Assembly (NCBI GenBank): GCA_964643725.1
Contig: CAZXTL010000007.1
Coordinates: 1-64,000 of the forward strand
From: DYQY01 sp964643725
Lineage (GTDB): Bacteria > Margulisbacteria > Riflemargulisbacteria > GWF2-35-9 > DYQY01
Direction of reading: 5' to 3'
DNA: 64,000 nt
Below the pieces are notes generated by a model. It was given only the letters and a program-made list of their open reading frames with translations, did no database searches and was not told where the DNA came from. How positions within the stretch are numbered: position 1 is the first letter of the stretch; each line of letters begins with the position of its first letter. A program made the translations under genes and the position numbers. Of the stretch, positions 15,451 through 23,614 are shown piece by piece.

Positions 15451-17127
15451 CTATAAAGGTATAATAAAACTAAACCTTGTTCCGTCATGTTCATTACTAA
15501 TAGCAAACTCACCACCATGTGAAGTTAAAACATGTTTAACGTAAGCTAATTCCAAGTTTAGATCTCCAACCTCTTGATCGCTCTGCATAAATCTTTCTAC
15601 CTGCAAATTAGCCTTTGTAAGCTCAAATAACTCCATTGTGTTGTAAAAATATCCAACCTGCAAAAATCTAACAACAAATCGTTCTTCATCGAATTGGCTT
15701 TCAATAGAAATATTATTGCATTTATCATTTTTAGTTAGCATGAAATTTAAAAGAAGATTTAAAGACAACTCAACCTTTTCAGAATCAAGAAAAACGCGTA
15801 AATCAGATTCAGCTAATTTTACTGTAATAGTTATCTTGTTTTCTAATAATTCAGAATCTCTTTTCTCTAAAACTTTGGAGATTAGCTCAGATATTTTGAC
15901 AGGTTTTTTAAATAATCGGAGAGGACCAGAATCCATCTCTGCATGATAAATTAGTTTATTAAGTAGATTAAAACAATAATTAACAATATTTAATGAATTT
16001 TCAGAGATAGTTTCAGAATTATTTTTTACTTTTCTTAACAATGTACTAATTTCATTATGCATGGTGGTCGCGACTAAAAAGAAAAGCTCAGATTTTTCCC
16101 TTTCTTTACGTTTAGATTCAGTAATATTTCTTAAAATAAGAATATATGTTTTATTCCCATTAGATAATTCAGGTAATTCATCTATTTTACCATTTAGAAT
16201 TAATCTTTCAGGCTTAAATAATACTAGGTTAATAGTTGAGAATTTTCTATTGTTTAGTAAATCATTAATTAATATATTCTTTTTTACTTGATTTAAGGAA
16301 AAGAAGTCCCTAGAGGCTGGATTTTCCATAATAATATTCTTGTTTTCGTCAAAAATAATTATTCCGTCGTTTAAAATATTAATAATAGAACCATATTTTT
16401 CAATTGCTCCTTGCTCCTCATTTAAAGTTTGGATTACTTTAAGCTGATTTGCTAAGAAAACTGCCATAGTCTGAACTAACTCCTTATCATTATTGTCAAA
16501 GCCTCCAGTCTTATTAAAGAGTTGCAGTATCCCTATAAATTCTTTATCTATAGATATAGGTATTTGTAAATAATTATGTACTTTACCAACTATTTCTGGA
16601 ACAAATACTCGACACTCTTTGTCGGAAGGAATATTAGATAATTGTGGTTTCATATAGGTTGATTTATCTTCTATTTGAATATTTTCTTTAATTATAAGAG
16701 CAGGGAGACTCCTATCCTTGATTTGTCTTATATAAATATCAGACATGAACGCAGGCTTCATTACAATAAAACATACGACTTCTGGATGAAACATTTTATA
16801 TAACGAATCTATTGCAAGTGAATATATTTTATCAGTATTATAATATGAATGAGCTTGCAAGAAAAATTCTGTAAATTCATATCTAATTAATTGTTGTTCT
16901 TGTAGAAGTTCCTCAATTTTCTCTTTCTCAATATTTAAAGAATGAACAATCTGATTGACCTTTTCTGCTATTTTCTTAAAGGCACCTGATTGAGAGGGAA
17001 GAACATTAAAGAACTTTCCTTCAATGAATTGTTCAAGACCAGTAAGCATGATTTTAGTTTGAAACATATAATAAATAAGAACAGCAACTAAACAAAATAT
17101 TATAAATATAATTAAAAAAAGTTCCAT
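15451..17127 (-). CDS. membrane sensor with GAF and PAS domains and a degenerate histidine-kinase core
   Basis: A 558-residue protein: one N-terminal membrane segment (about 3-24), a coiled linker, a GAF domain (about 70-225; LQIPISIDKEFIGILQLFNK), a PAS domain (about 245-330; IINILNDGIIIFDENKNI), then a HisKA-like helix (FFLVATTMHNEIS) and a HATPase-like region. The N box is recognisable (VELSLNLLLNFML), but the expected DxGxG is FLQVGYF and no GxGxG/GLGL box is seen before HGGEF. The kinase is therefore probably inactive and may act as a sensor or scaffold. It is translationally coupled to the DUF2344 gene and lies just upstream of the RsbW-like kinase. Confidence 0.75.
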   Translation of the reverse strand: MELFLIIFIIFCLVAVLIYYMFQTKIMLTGLEQFIEGKFFNVLPSQSGAFKKIAEKVNQIVHSLNIEKEKIEELLQEQQLIRYEFTEFFLQAHSYYNTDKIYSLAIDSLYKMFHPEVVCFIVMKPAFMSDIYIRQIKDRSLPALIIKENIQIEDKSTYMKPQLSNIPSDKECRVFVPEIVGKVHNYLQIPISIDKEFIGILQLFNKTGGFDNNDKELVQTMAVFLANQLKVIQTLNEEQGAIEKYGSIINILNDGIIIFDENKNIIMENPASRDFFSLNQVKKNILINDLLNNRKFSTINLVLFKPERLILNGKIDELPELSNGNKTYILILRNITESKRKEREKSELFFLVATTMHNEISTLLRKVKNNSETISENSLNIVNYCFNLLNKLIYHAEMDSGPLRLFKKPVKISELISKVLEKRDSELLENKITITVKLAESDLRVFLDSEKVELSLNLLLNFMLTKNDKCNNISIESQFDEERFVVRFLQVGYFYNTMELFELTKANLQVERFMQSDQEVGDLNLELAYVKHVLTSHGGEFAISNEHDGTRFSFIIPL

Positions 17128-17693
17128 TATGTTTGATATACCAACCTTGTTCTTTGTATTTCGATTATATCAAGATTGGGTTGTAGTGCAAATAATTTGA
17201 AAGGATTTATTTGTAATTGAGGGGTATTAACTGTTGTAATCAAATATTCATTCTTGCTTAGCTCAGTTAAACTGATAATTTTGTCAGGGAAAGTGGAACA
17301 AAATGAGTTAAGGTCAGAGCCTTCACTTGCAATTACCCGATAGACTGCTGCAAATAAATGCTTACTGAACCACTTAGAAGGATACTTAACATTAACAATT
17401 TTCTTAATGGTAAGTTTATTTTGTTGTTTATCTGAAATAGCTTTCAATATATCAGCAGTAGCCATTTCACTAGTCATCGTTATATGCAGATACTCGTTAA
17501 GACCTTCCATGCCTAAAGGTAACGGCTGAATAAGATTAAGTCTCATTTTTTTGCTAAAACCTTGAGTGTAAGCAAGAGGCAAGTCCGCCATCCTAGCAAC
17601 CTTTTGCCAAAAGTTCTGTAGGTCTAAGTGACCGATATATTTCATTTCGCCTTTTTTTTGATATGAAAGTATATAATAGAATTCTTTTTCCAT
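17127..17693 (-). CDS. DUF2344 (TIGR03936) protein
   Basis: A 188-residue protein of the DUF2344 family. The opening YILSYQKKGEMKYIGHLDLQ and the QGFSKKMRLNLIQPLPLGMEG segment are typical. In most genomes this domain follows or is fused to a B12-type radical SAM protein and precedes RNase G and rplU; here it stands first in an operon with a sensor and an RsbW-like kinase, and no radical SAM gene is present in the window. Function unknown. TATTAT lies 6 nt before the ATG and overlaps a weak AAGG. Confidence 0.8.
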   Translation of the reverse strand: MEKEFYYILSYQKKGEMKYIGHLDLQNFWQKVARMADLPLAYTQGFSKKMRLNLIQPLPLGMEGLNEYLHITMTSEMATADILKAISDKQQNKLTIKKIVNVKYPSKWFSKHLFAAVYRVIASEGSDLNSFCSTFPDKIISLTELSKNEYLITTVNTPQLQINPFKLFALQPNLDIIEIQRTRLVYQT

Positions 17694-17743
17694 ACCTTAA
17701 TAATATCTTATTCAAAGCTTCTCGCACAGTACCTTATGAATAA

Positions 17744-17952
17744 AATATCAAAGATAGTAAATCCAAAATACAAAGCCCAAAATTCAAATTAATCATTAAA
17801 TAACTTAAATCCAAATCATTAGAAAGTTGTTTATGTGTTTAGGCAACTGCGTTGCTGTTTAATTGTTTAATTTTAATGAAAAAATATATCCAAGAACAAA
17901 TAAACAAGTTTGCGTTTGCAAACTATAAACAGTTAAACAAATAAACATAAAT
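17744..17952. repeat. TGACAAATCC-family arm followed by octamer-array inverted repeat, copy 2
   Basis: 17744-17822 holds AAATCCAAAATACAAAGCCCAAAATTCAAATTAATC-like sequence in pieces related to the 3.9 and 27.3 kb repeats. 17828-17952 is an inverted pair of 8-bp units: TGTTTATG, TGTTTAGG, TGTTTAAT on the left and ATAAACAG, TTAAACAA, ATAAACAT on the right, as at 10728-10850. Each arm carries its own small palindrome (GCAAC-TGC-GTTGC; AGTTTGC-GTTT-GCAAACT). No coding potential is seen in this 329-bp gap. Confidence 0.7.
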
Positions 17953-17978
17953 TTTTCATTAACTTCTGCTCCTCCATC

Positions 17979-18020
17979 CATTCACTATTTACCATTCACC
18001 ATTAACCATTTACAATTTAA
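17979..18020 (+). repeat. heptamer array ATTNACC ending at a gene start
   Basis: Six consecutive 7-bp units, ATTCACT, ATTTACC, ATTCACC, ATTAACC, ATTTACA and ATTTAAT, run directly into the ATG at 18023. Consensus ATTNACC. Confidence 0.8.
17988..18016 (+). promoter_or_regulatory. promoter formed within the heptamer array
   Basis: TTTACC (17988-17993), a 17-bp spacer and TACAAT (18011-18016), ending 6 nt before the ATG at 18023. Both boxes are made of heptamer units. No Shine-Dalgarno sequence can fit, so a leaderless message is predicted. Confidence 0.55.
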
Positions 18021-18022
18021 TC

Positions 18023-19117
18023 ATGTCAAAGAACCTATTTGTAGCAGCTACAGGACAAAGCGACGGAAAAACAACAACGTCGATTGGTCTCTTCGATGTT
18101 TTTAGAGAGAATAAGTTTAATGTAGGTTTTATTAAACCTGTTGGACAACGATACATAAACGTAGGCAATGACCAAATAGACAAAGATTCTTATCTTATCG
18201 AACAGATATTTCAGTCAAAATCTAATATAAGAGACATGAGCCCAATAGCTATCCCTTCAGGCTACACGACGCAGTATATCGAAAACCGACACGACTTAAA
18301 AGAAGAGTTACGCGATAGACTTGATTATTCTTTTAAATGTATCTCAGAAAAAAGTGACCTAGTAATTGTGGAAGGAACTGGTCACGCAGGAGTAGGCTCA
18401 GTGCTTGACTTAAGTAATGCTAAAGTAGCTTCCCTAACTCGTTCCAAAGTTATAATAATCGCTCCAGGAGGAATCGGTTACACCGTAGACGAGGTAATGC
18501 TTAATAAGGCACTATTTGACAAAGAAAATGTAGAAATAATAGGCGTTATTATAAATAAGGTAATAGAAGATAAATATGAAAAGACAAAACAACTAGTCAC
18601 TCAAGCTCTGGCTTACCAAAACATACCAGTCTTAGGCTGTATTCCTTATAGGGCTTCTCTTTCTAGCCCTAATATGGCACTTATTCAAGAAAATCTTAAA
18701 CAAGCAACCTGTCTTAACCAATGTTCAACTTCCTATAAAAATATTAACAAAATTGTTGTAGCAGCAATGACCCCAAAACATGTTGTAGACCATCTCGAAA
18801 AAGGGAGTTTGCTTATTGTTCCAGGAGATAGACACACTGTTATTGAAGCGGTTATTTCTGCTTCTGCTTGTATTCCAGAGAAACATGTTAGAGGAATAAT
18901 TCTAACCGGCGGTATACTTCCAAGGAAAAAAACTTTGGATATGCTTACAAATCATGATATTCCAATTCTGTCAGTTCCATTTGAAACTTATGAAACTTCC
19001 AAATTAGTAAGCAAACTATTAGTAAAAATTACTCACAACGATGTAAATAAAATCCAGCTAGCTAAAGAACTAATTAGAGAATTCGTAGATACAGATGCTA
19101 TTTTAGAAAGACTCTAA
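18023..19117 (+). CDS. BioD-like ATPase plus DRTGG domain (phosphotransacetylase N-terminal type)
   Basis: A 364-residue protein like the N-terminal half of long phosphate acetyltransferases. The P-loop-like GQSDGKTTTSIGLF at residues 11-24 begins a dethiobiotin-synthetase-like domain (1-210) with VEGTGHAGVG and a PGGIGYTVDE loop. A DRTGG domain follows at about 215-330 (LLIVPGDRHTVIEA, ILTGGILP). The catalytic acetyltransferase domain is absent, so it is probably a nucleotide-sensing regulator rather than Pta; its substrate is unknown. It is followed 38 bp later by uvrA, which has its own promoter. Confidence 0.8.
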   Translation: MSKNLFVAATGQSDGKTTTSIGLFDVFRENKFNVGFIKPVGQRYINVGNDQIDKDSYLIEQIFQSKSNIRDMSPIAIPSGYTTQYIENRHDLKEELRDRLDYSFKCISEKSDLVIVEGTGHAGVGSVLDLSNAKVASLTRSKVIIIAPGGIGYTVDEVMLNKALFDKENVEIIGVIINKVIEDKYEKTKQLVTQALAYQNIPVLGCIPYRASLSSPNMALIQENLKQATCLNQCSTSYKNINKIVVAAMTPKHVVDHLEKGSLLIVPGDRHTVIEAVISASACIPEKHVRGIILTGGILPRKKTLDMLTNHDIPILSVPFETYETSKLVSKLLVKITHNDVNKIQLAKELIREFVDTDAILERL

Positions 19118-19146
19118 CTGACCACTTTTGCTTTTTCTGCTAAAAT
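19118..19146 (+). promoter_or_regulatory. uvrA promoter (extended -10)
   Basis: CTGACC (19118-19123), a 17-bp spacer and TAAAAT (19141-19146) preceded by TGC, an extended -10. Nine nt separate the -10 box from the uvrA ATG, leaving at most a two- or three-base leader. Confidence 0.6.
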
Positions 19147-19155
19147 TACTTCACT

Positions 19156-21915
19156 ATGCAACAAGAATTTATTAAGGTTATAGGTGCGAAGGAAAACAAT
19201 CTTAAAGATATCTCTGTAACCATACCAAAGAACACTATTACGGTTATTACTGGTGTCAGTGGTTCTGGCAAAAGCTCTCTTGCATTCGATACTATCTTTA
19301 TTGAAGGTCAGAGAAAGTATCTTGAATCCGTTTCTTCATATGCTAGACAGTTCTTTGGACAGTTCAAGAAACCAGATGTCGAAAGAATTGAAGGTTTATC
19401 TCCATCTATTTCTATAGAACAGAAGAGTGTTTCGCATAACCCAAGAAGTACCGTGGGTACAATGACAGAAATCTATGATTACTTAAGGTTATTATACTCA
19501 TCTATTGCTAAACCATTTTGCCCTGAATGCGGAAAGCATATCGAGAGCCAAACTATCGACCAGATCGTCACTAGGGTGACAAATGAGTTCCAAGGAAAGA
19601 AATCCGTGATTATGGCGCCTATTATTAAGAACCAAAAAGGTGAGTTTCGTAATATTATAGAGAAAGCTAGACAAGATGGATTCATGAGACTTCGTGTAGA
19701 CGGAAATTATTTTCATTTAGACGAAACAATTACCATGGATAAGAACAAAAAACACAATATAGATTTAGTTATAGACAGAATAGTTATCGAAGAAAGCAAA
19801 TTAACTCGTGTGTTTGAGTCTATAGATATTGCACTACAAGAAGGTAATGGTTTCTGCACTATAGAGATAGATGAGAAAGATTATTATTACAGCACTCATT
19901 TCTCATGTGCTGAATGCGGTATAAGCTTGCCTAAAATATCACCAGGGATTTTTTCCTTTAACAATCCTCAAGGTGCCTGTCCAACTTGTAAAGGATTAGG
20001 TGTAACAATGGACTTTACCTTGGATAGTTTCTTTTACCACAAATCAGTAACACTTAAGTATTGGTTAAATTACATAGGTGGTTTCTATGTCGTCAAACCT
20101 TTCACCGCAGAACTTAAGAAATACGCGAAGGATAAAGGCGTAAGTCTATTTCAACCTATAGACAATATCCCAAGAAACTTTCTTGAAGGGGTTTTCTATG
20201 GAGATGAGGATTACTTTACCATTGGACTTAGAGATATGCTACGTATCCGTTTTCGTGAAACAAAGTCAGAATATCGCAAAAAGAATATGGAAAAAGCCAT
20301 GGACCAATCTCCATGTCCAGAATGTGGAGGAAAAAGATTAAGAAAAGAAGTCCTTGCCATGCGGATTGCAGATAAGAACATAATAGACTTAACAGAATTA
20401 TCTATTCGAAAGCTTTTAAACTTTATTAATGGAGTTACTTTAACCCCAAGAGAAGAAGAGATCTGTAGACAAGTCGTTCTTGAACTCGATAATAGACTTT
20501 CCTTTATGATTGACATTGGACTTGATTATTTGACATTAGAAAGGGCAGCCTCAACACTCAGCGGCGGCGAAGCACAAAGACTTAGACTGGCAACACAAAT
20601 GGGTTTTGGGCTATCTGGAGTGCTTTACGTTTTAGACGAACCGACTATAGGCCTTCATCCTAAAGATAACGACAGACTTATATTAGCTCTTGGCAAATTA
20701 AAAGACCTTGGAAATACACTTATAGTTGTTGAACACGACAGAGATGTTATGCTTCATGCGGACTATATCGTAGAAATAGGCCCAGAAGCTGGAATTAAGG
20801 GTGGACAGCTAATGTTCGAAGGTAAGATTGAAGATTATTTAAAGACTGACAATTTAACTGCTGACTACTTAAACCATAAAAGAAACGTAGTTATCCTTGC
20901 CCATCCTGACCGACAACCTACGGGTACTATAGAGATAAAAGGCGCTAAGATGCACAACTTAAAAGGTATCGACATTACCATCCCTTTAGGGCAGCTTAGC
21001 TGTGTAACAGGGGTATCTGGAAGTGGTAAGAGCACTCTTATTTTTGACGTGTTCTATAGAAACATTAAGAACTTCAAATTCACTAACTTATTTTCTTTAA
21101 AAGGTGGACCAGAGGACAGCTACAAAGAAATAAATGGCATGAATAACTTAGACAAACTTATCGTCATTGACCAGAGTCCAATTGGTAGAACACCAAGAAG
21201 TAACCCTGCTACATATATTGGACTTTTCGACAAAATTAGAACTATGTTTGCTACAACTAAAGAAGCTAAAAAACGAGGTTATAAGCCAGGCAGGTTCTCG
21301 TTTAATGTGCCTGGCGGCAGATGCGAAGCTTGTAAAGGCGATGGCAGTATGAAAATTGAAATGCTTTTTCTGCCAGATGTCTATGTGCCTTGTGATGTTT
21401 GTAAAGGCAAACGCTATAACAGTCAGACCTTAGAAGTTAAATACAAAGGTTATAGTATTGCAGATGTTTTAGATATGTCTGTCTCCGAAGCAGCTGAAGT
21501 ATTTACTCACGTTTCAACTATTACCAAATATCTAAAAATGCTTTTAGAAGTAGGTTTAGGTTATATTAAGTTAGGACAAAGCGCTACAACACTTAGCGGT
21601 GGTGAAGCACAGAGGATTAAACTTGCCTCTGAGCTTACGAAAACAGCTACTGGGAAAACTTTATATATTTTAGATGAGCCTACAACAGGGTTACATTTTG
21701 CAGATGTTAATCTTTTATTAAAAGTATTACAGAAACTAGTAGACAAAGGTAACACTGTCTTAGTTATTGAGCATCATACCGATGTAATTAATTCCGCTGA
21801 ATATATTATAGATCTTGGGCCAGATGGTGGCGAAAAAGGTGGAGATTTGGTTTACCAAGGTCCCTTGGAAGGGATTAAGAAAGTTAAACGGTCTTATACC
21901 GCAGGGTATCTATAA
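19156..21915 (+). CDS. uvrA: excinuclease ABC subunit A
   Basis: A 919-residue UvrA, the damage-sensing ATPase of nucleotide excision repair. Two ABC modules are complete: Walker A GVSGSGKSSLAFDT near 33-46 and GVSGSGKSTLIFDV near 620, signatures LSGGEAQRLRLA and LSGGEAQRIKLA, and Walker B VLDEPTIGLHP and ILDEPTTGLHF. Zinc-binding Cys pairs CPEC, CAEC...CPTC and CEAC...CDVC are present. Length is normal. UvrB and UvrC are not in the window. No Shine-Dalgarno sequence is present. Confidence 0.97.
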   Translation: MQQEFIKVIGAKENNLKDISVTIPKNTITVITGVSGSGKSSLAFDTIFIEGQRKYLESVSSYARQFFGQFKKPDVERIEGLSPSISIEQKSVSHNPRSTVGTMTEIYDYLRLLYSSIAKPFCPECGKHIESQTIDQIVTRVTNEFQGKKSVIMAPIIKNQKGEFRNIIEKARQDGFMRLRVDGNYFHLDETITMDKNKKHNIDLVIDRIVIEESKLTRVFESIDIALQEGNGFCTIEIDEKDYYYSTHFSCAECGISLPKISPGIFSFNNPQGACPTCKGLGVTMDFTLDSFFYHKSVTLKYWLNYIGGFYVVKPFTAELKKYAKDKGVSLFQPIDNIPRNFLEGVFYGDEDYFTIGLRDMLRIRFRETKSEYRKKNMEKAMDQSPCPECGGKRLRKEVLAMRIADKNIIDLTELSIRKLLNFINGVTLTPREEEICRQVVLELDNRLSFMIDIGLDYLTLERAASTLSGGEAQRLRLATQMGFGLSGVLYVLDEPTIGLHPKDNDRLILALGKLKDLGNTLIVVEHDRDVMLHADYIVEIGPEAGIKGGQLMFEGKIEDYLKTDNLTADYLNHKRNVVILAHPDRQPTGTIEIKGAKMHNLKGIDITIPLGQLSCVTGVSGSGKSTLIFDVFYRNIKNFKFTNLFSLKGGPEDSYKEINGMNNLDKLIVIDQSPIGRTPRSNPATYIGLFDKIRTMFATTKEAKKRGYKPGRFSFNVPGGRCEACKGDGSMKIEMLFLPDVYVPCDVCKGKRYNSQTLEVKYKGYSIADVLDMSVSEAAEVFTHVSTITKYLKMLLEVGLGYIKLGQSATTLSGGEAQRIKLASELTKTATGKTLYILDEPTTGLHFADVNLLLKVLQKLVDKGNTVLVIEHHTDVINSAEYIIDLGPDGGEKGGDLVYQGPLEGIKKVKRSYTAGYL

Positions 21916-22050
21916 CCTCTCCCCGCAGAAGACACATATGTTTACTTAGGAACTAACATGCTGCGACCCTCTCCATTTCATTAATGAAATGGAGAGGGTA
22001 ACGGCACCTATCTTTCTTTAAAGATACTTATAGCTTCCGTGGGAGAGGGG
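21916..22050. repeat. nested palindromic element
   Basis: An inner perfect 32-bp palindrome, CCCTCTCCATTTCATT (21967-21982) with its exact complement (21983-21998), is enclosed by outer arms CCTCTCCCCGCAGAAG (21916-21931) and CTTCCGTGGGAGAGG (22034-22048). The nesting suggests a small non-autonomous mobile element or two REP-like units rather than a terminator, as no T tract follows. It marks the left edge of the accessory island. Confidence 0.75.
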
Positions 22051-22088
22051 GACAATTAAATATTAATTTAAAAAATTATAAATTAATA

Positions 22089-22094
22089 TATACT
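22089..22094 (+). promoter_or_regulatory. -10 box of the DUF1016-like/SNase fusion
   Basis: TATACT ends 7 nt before the ATG at 22102. No Shine-Dalgarno sequence is present and the -35 match is weak. Confidence 0.45.
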
Positions 22095-22101
22095 TTAACC
22101 T

Positions 22102-23034
22102 ATGGTCACTGGTAAAGACTTAGAAACAATTCAACCAACCAAAGCTGAACTGCTTTTAATAGAAACTATCCGTCAGGAAATAGAACAAGGTAAGTTAGTT
22201 ACTTATTGGAAAGTAGGCAAGCATATAAAGAAGCACTTACTTAAAAACAAAGAACGTGCCAATTACGGAGTAGCACTTTTCCCTCTGCTTTCTAAGCATT
22301 TAAAAATAGACGCAACGACCCTACATAGAAGCGTTACTTTCTTTGAAGAATATCCAAAGATTGTTGCCACGTGGCAACAATTGACGTGGTCACATGTTAA
22401 GGTTTTACTTGCTATCCATGACAAAACAGAAAGACAAATACTAGAAAATACAGTAATAGAAAAGCACCTTAAGATTAATGAATTAAACGAACTTATTCAC
22501 TATCCAAAAACTAAACAAACTAGCGCAACCAAATCAATTCTGGAAGTTAGTCGAACCGCACCCTATGTATACCAGACCAAGCAAATCCAAGGTAAAGACA
22601 TGGTAGACCTTGGATTTAATGTCTTCCTAGATGGCAAGACACTCCAAGAAAAGGGCGCTACTAGACTACATCTTAACTCCATACCGCATTACACCTATAA
22701 AGCATTTGTGTTAGAGGTGCTAGATGGTGACACTATTTGGGCAGATATTGACCTTGGGCTTAACGCCTGGACTACTCAGAAGTTACGTTTCCGAGGCATT
22801 AATTCCGAAGGCATAGAAACCAAAGAGGGTAGGACAGCTAAAGATTTTGTTATTAACGCGCTTAAGGATTGCGAATTTATTGCTATAAAGACATCTTGGC
22901 GTGACAAATACACTCGTTATCTAGTAGATATCTTTTATGACAAGAATGAACAAGACCTTTTAAAGCTAATTAATAATGGAAAGTTTCTTAACCAAGAGCT
23001 GTTAGATGTTGGTTTAAGTGTTGAATACTTTTAG
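22102..23034 (+). CDS. DUF1016-N-like domain fused to a staphylococcal-nuclease-like domain
   Basis: A 310-residue fusion. Residues about 15-140 resemble the DUF1016 N-terminal (YhcG-type) helical domain: YWKVGKHIKKHLL, then YGVALFPLLSKHL and TWSHVKVLLAI. Residues about 205-310 follow the SNase (thermonuclease) pattern: VLDGDTIWADI, LRFRGINSEGIETKEGRTA, DKYTRYLVDIFY, LLDVGLSVEYF. In active SNases the loop reads RGIDAPE; here the Asp is Asn and the Glu is Gly, while the Arg residues and DGDT are kept, so catalysis is doubtful unless the following Glu residues take over. Such fusions occur in accessory regions and a role in defence or mobile DNA is inference. Confidence 0.7.
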   Translation: MVTGKDLETIQPTKAELLLIETIRQEIEQGKLVTYWKVGKHIKKHLLKNKERANYGVALFPLLSKHLKIDATTLHRSVTFFEEYPKIVATWQQLTWSHVKVLLAIHDKTERQILENTVIEKHLKINELNELIHYPKTKQTSATKSILEVSRTAPYVYQTKQIQGKDMVDLGFNVFLDGKTLQEKGATRLHLNSIPHYTYKAFVLEVLDGDTIWADIDLGLNAWTTQKLRFRGINSEGIETKEGRTAKDFVINALKDCEFIAIKTSWRDKYTRYLVDIFYDKNEQDLLKLINNGKFLNQELLDVGLSVEYF

Positions 23035-23070
23035 TTAACGTTATCAATATATGTATACTAATAAATAACG

Positions 23071-23099
23071 TTGACTTGATATATTTTTAAGTATATTAT
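23071..23099 (+). promoter_or_regulatory. ORF6N gene promoter, leaderless type
   Basis: TTGACT (23071-23076), a 17-bp spacer and TATTAT (23094-23099), with TGTTCTT (7 nt) before the ATG at 23107. The predicted start of transcription coincides with the start codon. This is the clearest example of the leaderless arrangement. Confidence 0.75.
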
Positions 23100-23106
23100 T
23101 GTTCTT

Positions 23107-23607
23107 ATGGAAAACATAATACCTATAGTGAATATCCAGTCTAAGATTTATGTAATCAGAGGACATAAGGTCATGTTGGATCGTGATTTGGCTGAATTAT
23201 ATATGGTTGAAACTAAAGTTTTAAATCAAGCTGTAAAGAGGAATATTGAAAGATTTCCTAAAGACTTCATATTTCAATTATCTAGTGAAGAGCTTCTTAA
23301 TTGGAAGTCACAATTTGTGACTTCCAATTCTATTAAGATGGGATTAAGAAAGTCACCATATGTATTTACAGAATTAGGAATTGCAATGTTATCATCTGTT
23401 CTTAATAGTGATAAAGCCATAAAGATTAATATCCAAATAATGCGTACATTCGTCCAGTTAAGAGAATTTCTTGCAACAAATGAGGAAATCAAGAAGAAAC
23501 TTCAAGAACATGATTATATGATTAGCTATCTTGTTGAAAGCGTTGATGAATTATTACATCCAGTAGTTGAAGAGACCAAACATAAATTCGGATTTATAAA
23601 GGATTAA
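23107..23607 (+). CDS. ORF6N-domain DNA-binding protein
   Basis: A 166-residue protein. The ORF6N domain covers residues about 8-95: IQSKIYVIRGHKVMLDRDLA, AELYMVETKVLNQAVKRN, ERFPKDFIFQLSSEE, then SPYVFTELGIAMLSSVL. The C-terminus is a helical tail. ORF6N proteins are phage- and island-associated putative DNA-binding proteins of the KilA-N group, function unclear. A truncated copy of the N-terminus follows at 23615. Confidence 0.88.
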   Translation: MENIIPIVNIQSKIYVIRGHKVMLDRDLAELYMVETKVLNQAVKRNIERFPKDFIFQLSSEELLNWKSQFVTSNSIKMGLRKSPYVFTELGIAMLSSVLNSDKAIKINIQIMRTFVQLREFLATNEEIKKKLQEHDYMISYLVESVDELLHPVVEETKHKFGFIKD

Positions 23608-23614
23608 TAATATT

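Noticed and set aside
21916..22101. CRISPR array or IS next to uvrA
   Set aside because: Only one nested palindrome with no regular spacers and no transposase.
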